64,000 nt of DNA from Batrachochytrium dendrobatidis JAM81. Taxonomy: Eukaryota > Chytridiomycota > Chytridiomycetes > Rhizophydiales. The DNA lies in the NCBI RefSeq assembly GCF_000203795.2, contig NW_006281099.1:3808532-3872531 (forward strand). Direction: 5' to 3'. Below the pieces are notes generated by a model. The model was not told the origin of the DNA. It saw only the letters and a program-made list of their open reading frames with translations, and did no database searches. Positions 34,114 to 46,506 of the stretch are shown in pieces (positions within the stretch are counted from its first letter, which is position 1; the number at the start of each line of letters is the position of its first letter). The position numbers were made by a program, and so were the translations under genes.

Positions 34114-34530
34114 TTTGTGAGGAGACAAGGAAAAAAGGCGTAGTTATTTGTCAAGTGAAACAAAAATCGACTTTTTAATCGAGTCAAAATAACAAAATTT
34201 TGGGATATTTCAAGACAATTCACACGATTTAAATATTTGGAAATTAGTTAAATTTACACCAGAATTAATGTCTCATTAATGTGAGACATTACTAGTGTGA
34301 GAGTGTTGACTTGCATTGTGTGAGACATTAGTAGTGTGTGAATGTGTGGGCTGTGTATGTTTAGGCTGCGGTCGTAGACATTTCTGAATAGTTTAACAAT
34401 CAAAAACCCTCAACAATGACGTTTGAACTGGGATCCGCATAGCCTTTTTCTGTATTCTTGGTTTCTTTCACTGTTTTCTCATATTATAAACACACTCACT
34501 CACTTGTTAATAAATGACGTAATCGAATAT
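34114..34530. promoter_or_regulatory. CRN-LINE shared upstream region, copy 2
   Basis: Matches 21501..21870. It holds the same inverted repeat AATGTCTCA-N6-TGAGACATT at 34267..34290 and carries an extra stretch of roughly 30 bases around 34346-34376 (GGGCTGTGTATGTTTAGGCT...) absent from copy 1. Confidence 0.6.
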
Positions 34531-37500
34531 TGATTCATTCTTTTGTGTCTTTGATTTACTGTAACAAACTTGACAATAATGTCGGCTATCAGTGCCGTCA
34601 TATGTTCACGATCCTCACAAGTAATATGAACTCAATTGGAAACGCTGTGACTAGCGCATTTGGTCAGTTGCAGAGTCAAACCAATGACATTGTTGTCATG
34701 ATGACCAAACACGACAATGTCATTCGATCATTACTGGGACAGATCTTGGTCAAACTGGACTCTGGTTGCTCACCAACACATGTAGTTGTTATACCAGTTG
34801 TGGTATTCGAAACCATTTTCACGACTGTGAACATCACCGCAACAGTGACTGTGTTTTGTCCACAAAGTCAATTCAAGTTGTTTATATGCGACAACAGCAC
34901 GTTGCACACACACGCAGACTGTCGATACGGAATGCCAAGCAACAATCAACTTATTCCGTAATTGTGCAATTGTTGACATAAATGCCATTGCGGTCAATGC
35001 TGTATCGACTGGTGTCGAACCTTGAATGAATGCTGCAACTCGCATTTGTTTATTGTGCTTTGCATCGAATGCGATGTGCACACTCAATAAACTTTGTGGT
35101 ATTCTGGTCACATTCCGTATCAATCTGCAACGGATTACCAACATCCATACAATCAACAGCACGATCAGATTATTAGTACATCAATCTATTGCTGTCAAAC
35201 TTGTAGTCATGACCCAACTCGGTACAAATCAGGTCAAATTTGATCCAGAAACTCCAACAAAAAACATCAACCCGACCACTGAGCTGTCTGCTCGTTGACG
35301 GTTTGCTGGTTATGCGGGTTTATTGTTGATGGGTAAGCGTGTAAACTGTCGTACACGCAATTTATACTGTGAGTTGATGGTCAAGTCTGACAATCTGCAT
35401 TCGTGAACTTGTGTGCAAGCAGTGTTTTGTTGGATCTCAAACATCCTGCAACTCGCACAGTTGTTTGCACAGTTGCTCGTCTATCAATCCAACTGGATCT
35501 GCAACTCTGTCAAGCAAATCCGTAGTGCAACCTGCTGATGTTGATGTGACTACAATAAACACGAAACTCACCGAAATAACACTTGCTGATCTGACAGGTC
35601 AATGAGTGACACTCTAACCATTAATACCAAACAAACAACGTTTTGAATCAACAATCAACTGTCATGACAATGGGTAACATTCGTGGTCATTTGGCATTCA
35701 TCTCAAACCATCACATCAAACACATTTCCAAAATCGATTGCTGGACAACTCAACTCGGTGCACGAGTCCGCATTACTGTGCCAGAGTCATGTTCCGCACA
35801 CACTATCCATCAACTCTGTCACCAATCATCCATACAACAACTGACACACACAAAAACTGTCAACGCAGGCATCCAACGACATCCTCACTGTGTGTTCCAC
35901 CACTTCCTAATTGTTGTCAAATATTGTCAGTCAATGTGTCAAACATTGCCAGCAAACACTCACTACTTTGATATATATTCAGCCAAACCGACTATGTGGA
36001 TTATCCGAGACTTGCATTGCAACGGACAGTTTCAAGCACACAGTGTGTGGTTTCAATGTATTGCAACACTCGGCAACTGTTCCCGAACATCGAGACACCA
36101 TTCGGTATTGACAAATGGTTTGGATTTGCAAAATGACTGTTTATGGCACCATAATTGTCGCAAACATTCCAAACTTTACACCTGACTGTGTTTGGACTGT
36201 TGGCTGTGTACATTGGACACTCGGCTGCATGCGACTATCAAACGCGAAATGTCTTGTCTGCCATTCAACATGTCCTGTCAGCAGTTATTCCGTTTGACGA
36301 TCACTCATCAGTGCTACTGTTTGCAAACTGGAACACTGAATATATGTCATTACAACGCATCATACACGCATGAATACTGCGTTTGACTGTCATGCAGTAT
36401 GTTGGCAATACTCCGACAGTAACATCATTCGAGTGAGCAGGACTGCATGTCATTGACACTCTATCAATCACTTTGTGTGTGACGAGACTGAACAAACACT
36501 TGTAGAATCTGCTTGTGTAGACATGAACATTGCGGTTGTTGACGATGTGTCATTTACACTTGCATCCTCACTAATACACATGCACCAACTCATTCAGTCC
36601 ATTCCACTCATCCAACTGACATATCACAACTCTGCATATATGCCTATGATCGGATTGCAATGTTCACGATTGGTGGAATATATGCAGCGTTTGATGGATC
36701 ATACACGGACACACACGAGCTATGCATTCAGTTATTGGATGCTGCCAATGCAACAGTGAATGACTGTCAACTGCACGCACATGCACATACTGCTCGGGAA
36801 CATAAACGTCGACTGTATCGCTCAATCAAACGGACAACTTGACATGGTAACACTGGAATATCGATGTACATTACAGCAAGTATCCGTGACAATCACAATG
36901 AACTCTGTCGCAGCCAACTAGGTGCATGCTGGGACAAACACAATGCAACAATCCAGCGACTTGAATGCGCCAATGAACATATGATCTGGATCAAGTTTGC
37001 TGACACATTTGACCAGGCAGTATTGATGATCGTTTTGATATGACATTTGCAGCAGCTCGAGTCATGTCTGGTGGTGCAACACACACAACAGCCATCACTC
37101 CATTTCATTTCATTCCATTCCACTATACGATGTGATGTGATGCCAATCGTATCATTCAGTATAGCAGTGATAATATTTTTGACATACCGAGTAATCACTA
37201 CTTGTGTCTTGCTATGGACGATAGTGGACATTTACTTGACTTGCAGTAATGTCAGTACTGGCATATACGTGATTCACTTCCATCATCCAAACTGTTTCCA
37301 ATTCGTGACGATGCAACTGATCTCGACTCGGATATATCTTGAAATCGACTAGCTGATGCAATACAGCAGCTGGTCCACACCAGACACCTGAAAAACAACA
37401 GGATATTGGTCACATTCTACCGAGTCGCATTATATACATCGAATGCTACTCCTGATGAACCACCCAATCCATTTGCTCGTTCTGCTGCACACAGTTCAGG

Positions 37501-39370
37501 CAATATTCTGACGACCACTATGCAACCTGATGGCAGTCTGCATACACTGTACCGATTGTACTGATTGCATATATCGACAAGAATAACGGCGATCACATTG
37601 ATACAAATGACAAACACGGTATTATGCTGATTGATGTGTCATAAACTGGTATGCAAGGTCTTGCAAACACACATTGATGGATCGTGGTGCTCAACAAACT
37701 CGTCACTACTGAGCATGGTTGATTTCAAACCAAACAAGTGTGTTGTGCAGGTTGGTTCACTAGTTGATATTGTTCAACAACGGTTGTGCGTGCAGCCCAA
37801 TACTATTGTTGTGTTGATTGACATTCAAAATGCATTCGACACTGTCACGGTTGGTGCCTTGATATGATAACTGCAGCATATGTGATTGATACCACGCACA
37901 CTGGTCTTGCTAACAGCGCTGCACACATGCTCATCGGCTTGTGCTCAGACTGGATCATTGGTTTCTGGTCCATTTCCAATTGGACATGGAGTCCGGCTGT
38001 AATGTCCACTGTCGGATTGTTGTTCAATATGTTCATCAACGACACACACGATGATATCAACCGATTGTGATTGCATGAGTATTGTGTAAATCACCACCAA
38101 TGTGAGGGTTCATGTATGCCGACAATATCGTGATATTTGCCGATTCTGATCAGTCACTCCAATTGGCATCTGGTGTACTTGCACGATGGATGGAACAATG
38201 TCAAACAAGTTTTGGTGTAGTCAAATGCAACATACTCAGTTTCCGTGGTCACAACACTTTGATTCCAAATTACCAATTGATATGATGCTACACGAACAAC
38301 AGATTCGTCGTGTTCAACACTACAAATATCTGGATATTGTATTGCATGAACCACTGTATCACACCATGTGACTGGACTATAATCAGGTTGCTGTATCCAA
38401 TAGCATGTTGGTTGTGTCCGGTTCTTGCAAACCATCAACTCACAATCAACTTTCAGACACGAATATTCTTGGCAGTCATTCTAGTAGTGATCATGTATGC
38501 ACTGGATCTGATTGGCGGTTGGTGATGACTTGACCTGAATACACAGTCAACAGTCAACAACTGTGTGCTACACATATTGAGTGCATGCAAATCCACAACT
38601 GTCAACTCCTTGTTGTTGAAATGGGTTCAGATCACCATTAGCTCACTCACTCGTTGCACCGATGTGATTGCATGATCAACCTGACACCAATCAAATCACA
38701 CTCGAATGCATATGTTCCAGTCATGTGCATGGTGTATCGATTGTCAACTCCAACACATTCCACCATGATCATGGTCACATCACACCATGCTGATGTATGT
38801 CGATCGGTATCACATTGTAAATGGTTGACATCCAATGACTGCAATGCAATACCGTGCATGTATTGTGACTGATACGCTGTGCACCATCAGCCAGTGTGCA
38901 ACTGTCACTCGATATATTGAGTCTGATATGCAACAACATGCTGTGTTTACCATGATCATGTTTTTGATCAATATCGGACTCATGATACATGATTTGACAT
39001 GTTGGATCGTGTGGATGTGTCATGGACTGCAATTTAGTTGCAGACACACATATGTTTGACATTGACCGATGCATACTGTGCAACGACTGATCAGTGCAGG
39101 TGTGATTGCACACTTGGTGGTATTGTGCATTATGGTTGTTTGACAATGGATGAATGCTGGATTGGTCGGTTATATGCAACCTGTTTGAATCGACCTATTT
39201 GGACAAACACTCGATGTAGCTGACAACAATGTGTATACATGGTTGTTGGATCAGTCGAGTTTCTGCTGGTAGCGTACCATTGGTAACAAACACTGTTCTG
39301 ACACCATCACTGGGACAGTCATACAACAGTTGACCAACACACTTGTAACACCACCAGCATATGCTCGTAT
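34250..39370 (+). mobile_element. Dead non-LTR (LINE) retrotransposon, copy 2
   Basis: Same layout as copy 1 at an offset of about 12,660 bases (12,600 near the 3' end because of small indels). Endonuclease-like region with LLFANWNTE near 36309. RT marks VLIDIQNAFDTV at about 37810, FMYADNIVIFADS at about 38110, and RRVQHYKYLDIVLHEPL. It shares with copy 1 the TGA-TAA pair after VGALI, the one-base slip after the YADN segment, and YADN itself. The two copies look only a few per cent different by eye. It is inactive. Confidence 0.8.
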
Positions 39371-40205
39371 GGATATGGCATGTTCACATGAGTTCATTTC
39401 ATGTCTTGGCATTCGTTTAAATAAAACTTGTTCAAAAGTAAACCATGACCATAGCAGGCTTACGATTGTAATAGTACACCAAAGTCGTATCCTGCAGCTA
39501 TTAACAATGTATTACAATCAAACGTTGCATAGAAACCTCCACTTTGATCATGGTTTGGAACTGTAAACTGCCTGTTTGGTTTATGTTAATGTACAGATTC
39601 TACAAATGGTATGCCAAAAATCATGCCAAAATCAAAATCACCAAACAGTATCGTTAGATCAGCCGAGTGATGTCATGTATTCAATCGAGATGGATTGCAG
39701 TTCAACAAACTGGTTGCAGTGTACAAGACACGAACAATAAATGATTCTGTCATCCAAATCAGCACTAAACAATCTACCGATACTTTGAATAAACATCAAT
39801 AAAAACATACTCTTGTGTGGTTGAATGAAATGTACACATCAAACACTTGATCCACATTGATGGTGACAATTACGTATTTTTTTAACTTTATTCTCACTTG
39901 GTCCCTATTGTTCCTACTATCCCTATGTCGCTAGCCGTAAGGGTTTTGAAAGACACAATGTTGCCCTTTAGACTTGGTAGAAACTGGCATCGGAAATACT
40001 GAGATCGATTGCTTATTGTGTGCTTGAACTCCCTTATTAATGTTCCATCTTACACGAGTACAGTTGTAAAAATAACCTTTAGTTTTGACCCTTTAATCAA
40101 TCCATGTTGTATAAATATCAAAACAAACTGCCAAAACTATCCAGTATTTCGACACTATCGGAATAAATTGCTGCTCGTCTGTATTGTTCATCTGGATAGT
40201 TTACA
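39371..40205. other. Gene-poor spacer upstream of a secreted-protein gene
   Basis: No supported gene. The last 200 bases presumably contain the promoter of the gene at 40206. Confidence 0.4.
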
Positions 40206-40754
40206 ATGAAACAAGCTGTGATTTTTGTAATTTCGCTGTTGACAGCCATGTCGTCGGCTATAGTCGTATCAACTTCTGAAAGTCCAGCTCCCACATTCGA
40301 ACCATCACCATCAACATCAGGCTCAACATCAGGCTCAGCATCAGGTTCAACATCAACTCCAGACCCAGACCCATTATTTCAATCTCATAGTGATACTTAT
40401 GCCGCTAATCTGTTTTTGCACTATAATACACTTTTGAAACGGTACGATGCGAAAGTCGCCCAGTGCAAAAATCTAAAACGGAATTGCAAAAAACTCGACA
40501 AAATCGTACGTATACAAACACTTATACATACGCAGACTCTAGATAAGTGCATCCGTGATAGAGACTCATCAAAAAAAATGCGATTAAAGGCCACCTCCAA
40601 CTGTATGGAAGAAAATTCTAAAAAGGCCAGGGATTTGTACCTTCAATCCCTTGCAAAAAAAATCCATATATGTGATGAAGCTAGTCAACTCGAAGCAAAA
40701 GTAAACGAGATCGAGGTTAAAATTCAAAGATTTCTATCCAATTATCAACAATAA
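40206..40754 (+). CDS. Small secreted protein with Ser/Thr linker and cysteine-bearing helical domain
   Basis: Single exon, 182 residues. Signal peptide MKQAVIFVISLLTAMSSAIV (1-20). A low-complexity STSGSASGSTSTPDPDP linker follows, with an SGS-type repeat encoded by TCAGGCTCAACA-like units. Then comes a Lys-rich helical domain of about 125 residues with five cysteines (within CKNLKRNCKK, KCIRDRD, NCMEEN, ICDEA). The pattern suggests a secreted helical bundle with disulfides. No family is recognised. The overall plan (signal, Ser/Thr linker, Lys-rich helix) resembles the protein at 17417, so the two may belong to one broad class. Confidence 0.75.
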   Translation: MKQAVIFVISLLTAMSSAIVVSTSESPAPTFEPSPSTSGSTSGSASGSTSTPDPDPLFQSHSDTYAANLFLHYNTLLKRYDAKVAQCKNLKRNCKKLDKIVRIQTLIHTQTLDKCIRDRDSSKKMRLKATSNCMEENSKKARDLYLQSLAKKIHICDEASQLEAKVNEIEVKIQRFLSNYQQ

Positions 40755-42037
40755 CTTGATTAAATATCAAACTGCTATCAATATGCATAAAATTGAAACA
40801 ATAAAGTTTGGAATCATGATGTCTGCATATTGTTTGTAGGTGCACATTATACAACAATGAATGCAATGGATTGTCATTGGCTGTTGTTTTGAACCCTCTT
40901 GTCAACAAATGCAACTGCTTATGACATGCAATAGATTTGGATAATATACCAACAAAAAATCAACATAAACTGGTTTACCGAGTATGTTGTATACAACAAT
41001 TGCTTTTATACATGTTTGATATGGATCATTCAGCTGGGACCATTGCATTGTTAATAATCGACTACAGACTCATGGACGTGTATTAAGCTAGTTTGTATCA
41101 TAATTATGACAGGATGTGTGATGAGATGATGCAGTGGACATATATACAACGTGTATTACAGTAAAAACATGGACTGATTGTTTGAACATGTATGGATACA
41201 ATCATATTCGGGTTTGACAACATCGAGATGGTGGTTTCCAAGTTGAATACTCAGTATTGGAATCCGGACATTTAGTTTGATGAACCACATCATGATCACG
41301 TAGCTCAGTCACGATCCAATTGACATGAACAGTCGAGTCGTGTAGTTTGGGTTCAGCTTGACACATTTGTATTGTCAATCGGACAAAATGTCAAAAATGG
41401 ATCAAGATCAACTGAAACAATCAACGGACTGGATCCAGTATGTGTAGTCGCACTGAGTTGCATATACTGATCACAGTAACAGTGTGACACAGTAAACAAC
41501 TCGAGTGTCACTTTACTGATTATGGTTATGGTGACATGTCAGTGTTTGATACATACAGCATTACAATAATGGGTCGGCAACAATGTGATGGAACTGGATG
41601 TGCAATACCAAAACCATGTCCATAATATGTGATATAACAACAACTTGCAGCCATATTGACGTAAATGGACCACTAAATAACAGTGTTGGTGTGTGATAAA
41701 CAGTTGCATTACTGACATGTGTCATCATTGTTGTTGAACTAGATTGCGATCGTATCCGTGATTCAGAATACAACAAATGTGTGTACAGAGCTTTATTTAC
41801 AGATCAAAGCACTTGAAGGTAATAGAGGTAGCCGTTGTAAAATAAATACAAAAGTTCTATTTTACACAAATACGACTATAATAGACCAGTATTAATACTG
41901 TTTTGACAGAAATTATAATCACATTGATTACATCGACAGTTTCAATTATTCTATAGTTATCCAAACTAGGCATTAGAATTTCGGTCATTTCGAATTGATA
42001 CAAGAATAACACTTTCTATAGACATCTCTAGGCATAA
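40755..42037. other. Gene-poor spacer
   Basis: AT-rich, no supported gene. It marks the right edge of the accessory tract. Confidence 0.4.
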
Positions 42038-45000
42038 TCACATGTGTAGTTTACCATCAACAACATCGTACGACATTATAGGACCTTGATGGTTTATACT
42101 AGCAGCTCTCTGAGAATTTTGGCGCTCAATATAAGGGGAAGATATGGATGCTTGTCTAGAGTGATCCCTACTATACGCCTGTGAGGCATGATGAGGGTGA
42201 TTTTCGCTGTATACTTGTGAGGGTATGCGCGCTCGTGGCTGGTTCAACAATATGGCAAGATTAGCCATTGGCTGAGATATCATCCCAATAATGTGCGGGT
42301 CACTGTTGGCTGGCTCGCGATCACCTTCGTGCAAACTATTGTACTCGAACGGAGTCAAGCTAATTGGCTGTAATAAAGTTGTATTCTACATATTGTTAAT
42401 AGTAAAGAATAAGTATCGGTTTAGTATTAGTCAAGCTGGTTTAATTGGTACCAGTATCACCACACCAAAAGCATGAACCCATTAGTATTAGCCGCCTACA
42501 AATTCAACAAGTGATACCTGAGGGTTGGGATATATTCTATCATTTCTTTCATCTAGTTTAAACACACCCAGATCGGGTGGTGCAGCTGTATATGGAGATT
42601 GCTCCATTTCGCGAGTTTGTTCCACTCCTTTAGGGGCTGGTGCTTCCACCATTTTTTTCGACCCCCCACGCAATCCGCCTGTTTTAGCTGGAAATAACGA
42701 GTTGGCAGTCAAGATCACAATCGGAATAGATATAAACGAACCCACTGCTAGAATTGAAAAAGTGAGCCACAGTGCATCAAATGTCGTTCTGCACCAAAAT
42801 GATTAAAATATACAATAGATAAACTGTCAATATTTTGGAGGATAGTCAAAAGGTATTACATATTCAAGGTTGTATTGGGGCTTACAAGACACCACCGCAC
42901 ATTCCATCCTGCACAGAGTAGTACGCTTCTGCAACCGAGTAACATGGAAACGAGCTTGTAACATATTGTTGCTCAGCAGCCGCAAAACTGATCATGTTGT
43001 TTTTGACTAATGGAATTGCAATAGTCAACTGTTTTAAATATACAAATGCAATATATTAGATTAGTACCGAGTAGTATAAAACTACGCTCCGCGTGTATTC
43101 ATTGACAAGCCATTCAATAATTAAACTCTTACATTGGCTGTTGCATTTCCAGCAAAATTTTGAAGTGAGTCAATAGATAAATTGTAGAGTCGAGGGAGAC
43201 TGCGAGTAAAGCCCTAACATACACAACAACAATGATTAGTCGACTTGTGATTTAGTAACAGTACTCTTGCATGCTTAACGGTGCATTTATTCTTACCAAC
43301 AAAGTTGTAGCGGTACTATTAAGCGAAACAATCTGATTTTCTAGCAACAGTATACTTGTGTTCAAATTATCCAAATACCCGGTAGTTTGAACAATTCTTT
43401 GAATATTCGAGCGAATATCACTGATTTTTACAAGAAAATCATTGTTGCAAGCAACAGCTTGGCTATCAGATGGAGCAGGGCTTGAGGGAGTAAATGTCAA
43501 ATAACTTCCAATGGCACTGGCCGTAGTTGCACTACTTGCTTGATTGTATAGTCCAACTAATTCGTTATCTAGAAAAACCAAATTGTTTTTCAATGCAGGG
43601 ATTGAACTTTGTCGTGCATCATCCAAAGATGTAATATTAAAGCCACTTAGGTCAACTGAATTGACGTTGGTAAGTTTGGATGTGGGGTTATTAGAGGTGT
43701 CTACTGAAGAACTAATATCCCATCCTGAAGTCACGGCAGAAAAATTAAACGAATTAATCTTGTCGCTAGCTTGTTGAGTTACGTTTATCATTGATCCATT
43801 GAGTAAACCCACTTTGACTGCTACGTCAATAAAGGATTGATTTTGGTAGCACAGTGGAACAGCTACAAGAGCTGCATTGATCATTCCTGCAGTAGGAGAA
43901 CCTGCCATCACTTGCTGAATATATGGAGGACTTCCATCATACATAACCGTGCATACTATCATTACATGATTGACCGAGTCAGGGTTTGCATCAATGTTAG
44001 GTGGCTAAAGTGTAAATTTGACATTATAAAAACAGCCATTCTCAGCGCTCTTACCATCACCCAAAGGAACAGCAACTATTACAAATACCAGAGCTAAAAT
44101 ATGCAAGATAACATAATATGGTGTAAAAGCAAGATTGGCTCTGGAAAATATATGCAATACACGTTTTAAAGTTAATAGTGCAGTCAATGTGATGGGGCAA
44201 AGTAAATAACGGATCGCATACCCTTTCATTGTCCGAGGAGATTTACAGCAGATTCCAATAGACATGATCAAAAATATCAGAAAGTAGATACTGAGAATAA
44301 CATATAGTCCTATTGTTCTAAATACGTGATTATCCATTCAACAGTTGACTAGACAGTGTCAGTGCTTGAAACAAACATGTTTTTGCATTATTGTAAATAA
44401 AATGAAATCAAGATCGTACACATATCCATTGTATTTAGTGACAGTTGTCATTGATCCGCTCAAAAGTGTTGATATCCATTGAATTTGAGCAGAAATACCA
44501 TCTACAGTACCGCCAAGGGAAGATACAATGCTTGCGCGTGCATTTTCTAAACCTGGACCTGCAGCACCTTTGAATGCTATAGTATTGTATTATAAAATCA
44601 TTTTTTGTTTAAAATGTTGATGTGCATTTAAAGCATGTCAATCCCACTTACTTGTTGATCCTTGATTAACCAGATTTATAACGTTATTTGGAACTGTATT
44701 TGCAGTTGTTCGGATATCCAATGCATAAGTGGTCAAGTTTGGGACATTATTTAACGAGTTTAAAACACTTCCAGAGCTTGGGCTTGAAGAGGCATCACTT
44801 AAAATATTTTGAGCAGCAGTATTAATATTTCCGCTATTAACAGACGTGGAGAGACTCCAGCTGTATGAATTTACTGGATGGACAGTACTGCTAAGATTAG
44901 TCGAGAGATTCGAGATATTCATTGATGCTAAATGATACATTTAATCAATCCAGCATGGTAAATGTCAATGATAAAAACCAATTCTGGTGAATTCTAATAT

Positions 45001-46025
45001 AAAAGCAACTATACCCACTTACTGGTTACAATTGAGTTTGATATTGACAAGGATGCGTTTCGAGTTCCATCGACTACTGTTGAATTAAGCAAAAGAGCTG
45101 TGATAGTGTTTTGGGTTGACTCCAATCCAGATGCCAAGCCAATTAGAGCAGGAATAACACTTGTGTTGAGCACATCAAAATGCACAGATGCTACTACACT
45201 GTCAATACTGCTGTTCACCATGACTTTAAGATCCGAGAAAACGTGATTAATAACTGGAACAATCGTAAGAGCCAAGTTATTTGTGTCATTAAGACTGGCC
45301 AATGACGTTTGTTTAAAAGTAGAGAGTGTTGTAGTAAAGAATCCAACGGCATAAAACGTTCCAATAGCTGCTCCACTGTTGATTTTAATTCAAAATGCAA
45401 GAGTTTCAATTCAATAATACAGGTTAAAATATGCAATCATCACATGCAACAATCTATTGTTTGGGTTATATACTAATTTGACCATCAGTACAAATTAACT
45501 ACAAGGCCAAGAATCAACTTACGTGATAATAATCACGAGAATCACTAAACTGGCAATATTGCAGATACGGCGAGCAGCATTGGGGGCTTGAATTCGTCTG
45601 CGAACAACATATCGTCGACAGCAAGTAAGGCAACAGCACTCACAGCATACAGTGAGTGTTGTAAAAATTAGAGATAGAATAAGCAAGGCTACAAGAATAG
45701 CAAATGGCTATGCGTATCAACAATGATTAAAGTTTTACGTAAATTAGTGTTGCTACATAGTATTCGCGCAGCCGGCATATGGTTTTGCTTGACAGTCGCG
45801 ATCAAATCAAATTCGACTCACCAAGTAGTATCCAGTATACGAAGTATAACTGACTTTAGAAATATCAAAGTTATTTGGAACAGGAACATGAGAATAAGAA
45901 GTACGTAGTGCAAGACGAATTGCTTTTGCAAGATTGGTCCATGTGAGCAAAACTCCAGTAGGTTGTGTGTAGGAAAACACCTTGGTTACCGCTCTACTGA
46001 AAAGCGATATTGGAAAATTGTCCAT
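42038..46025 (-). CDS. Prominin-like five-span membrane glycoprotein A
   Basis: Eleven exons: 46025..45822, 45707..45523, 45375..45023, 44927..44652, 44576..44420, 44317..44055, 43955..43297, 43213..43133, 43028..42886, 42788..42518 and 42367..42038; every junction keeps frame, 973 residues. Layout: N-terminal segment of 68; TM1 (FAILVALLILSLIFTTLTV); Cys cluster CCECCCLTCC; TM2; loop 1 of about 260 residues with many N-x-S/T sites; TM3 (YVILSIYFLIFLIMSIG); short CCKSPRTMKG turn; TM4; loop 2 starting GDVCTVMYDG with CYQNQSFIDVA and ending near SFPCYSVAE...MCGG; TM5 (LWLTFSILAVGSFISIPIVI); tail of about 160. This order and the paired cysteines before TM5 are those of prominin/CD133. Prominins bind cholesterol in membrane protrusions and cilia (family knowledge). 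The role here is unknown. Confidence 0.75.
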
Positions 46026-46506
46026 ACTTATTTTTGGCTGATTAATCGAATGAACTATTGAAAATACTTTTAAATCACCAACTTGTAGATTAAATATAAG
46101 CCAATTAGTTTGAATCGAGGTTCAGTTTTTTGATTTTGATCAATATGACCCAACAGTGTTTTAAAATTAATCCAATACTTGGTTCGAAAAATTTAGATCT
46201 ATAAAAACAATTTCACAAAGCGCGTTATATATTGTGAAAAAACAGAATAAGCTATTCGATTATCATTTCTCAAATTGGTCGCGCCACGTACTATTTATTG
46301 TGACCATTGTATCACATGAAGCTTTGTTGTTTTGTGCAGTAAATCATCATCATAGCTCACATTATTTTTGATAGTACATTCAGTTTCAACAATTTGCTAT
46401 CAACAAATCAAAACCTTGATATATCAACTCGTCAAATTTAGCATTGTGTAGAAAATAAAACTATTAAAGCGATTAAAATATCATAAATTTGACTTGAAAT
46501 AATGTA
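46026..46506. promoter_or_regulatory. Spacer between the tandem prominin-like genes
   Basis: Separates the 3' end of gene B from the start of gene A; presumably holds the promoter of A. No element is recognised. Confidence 0.35.
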
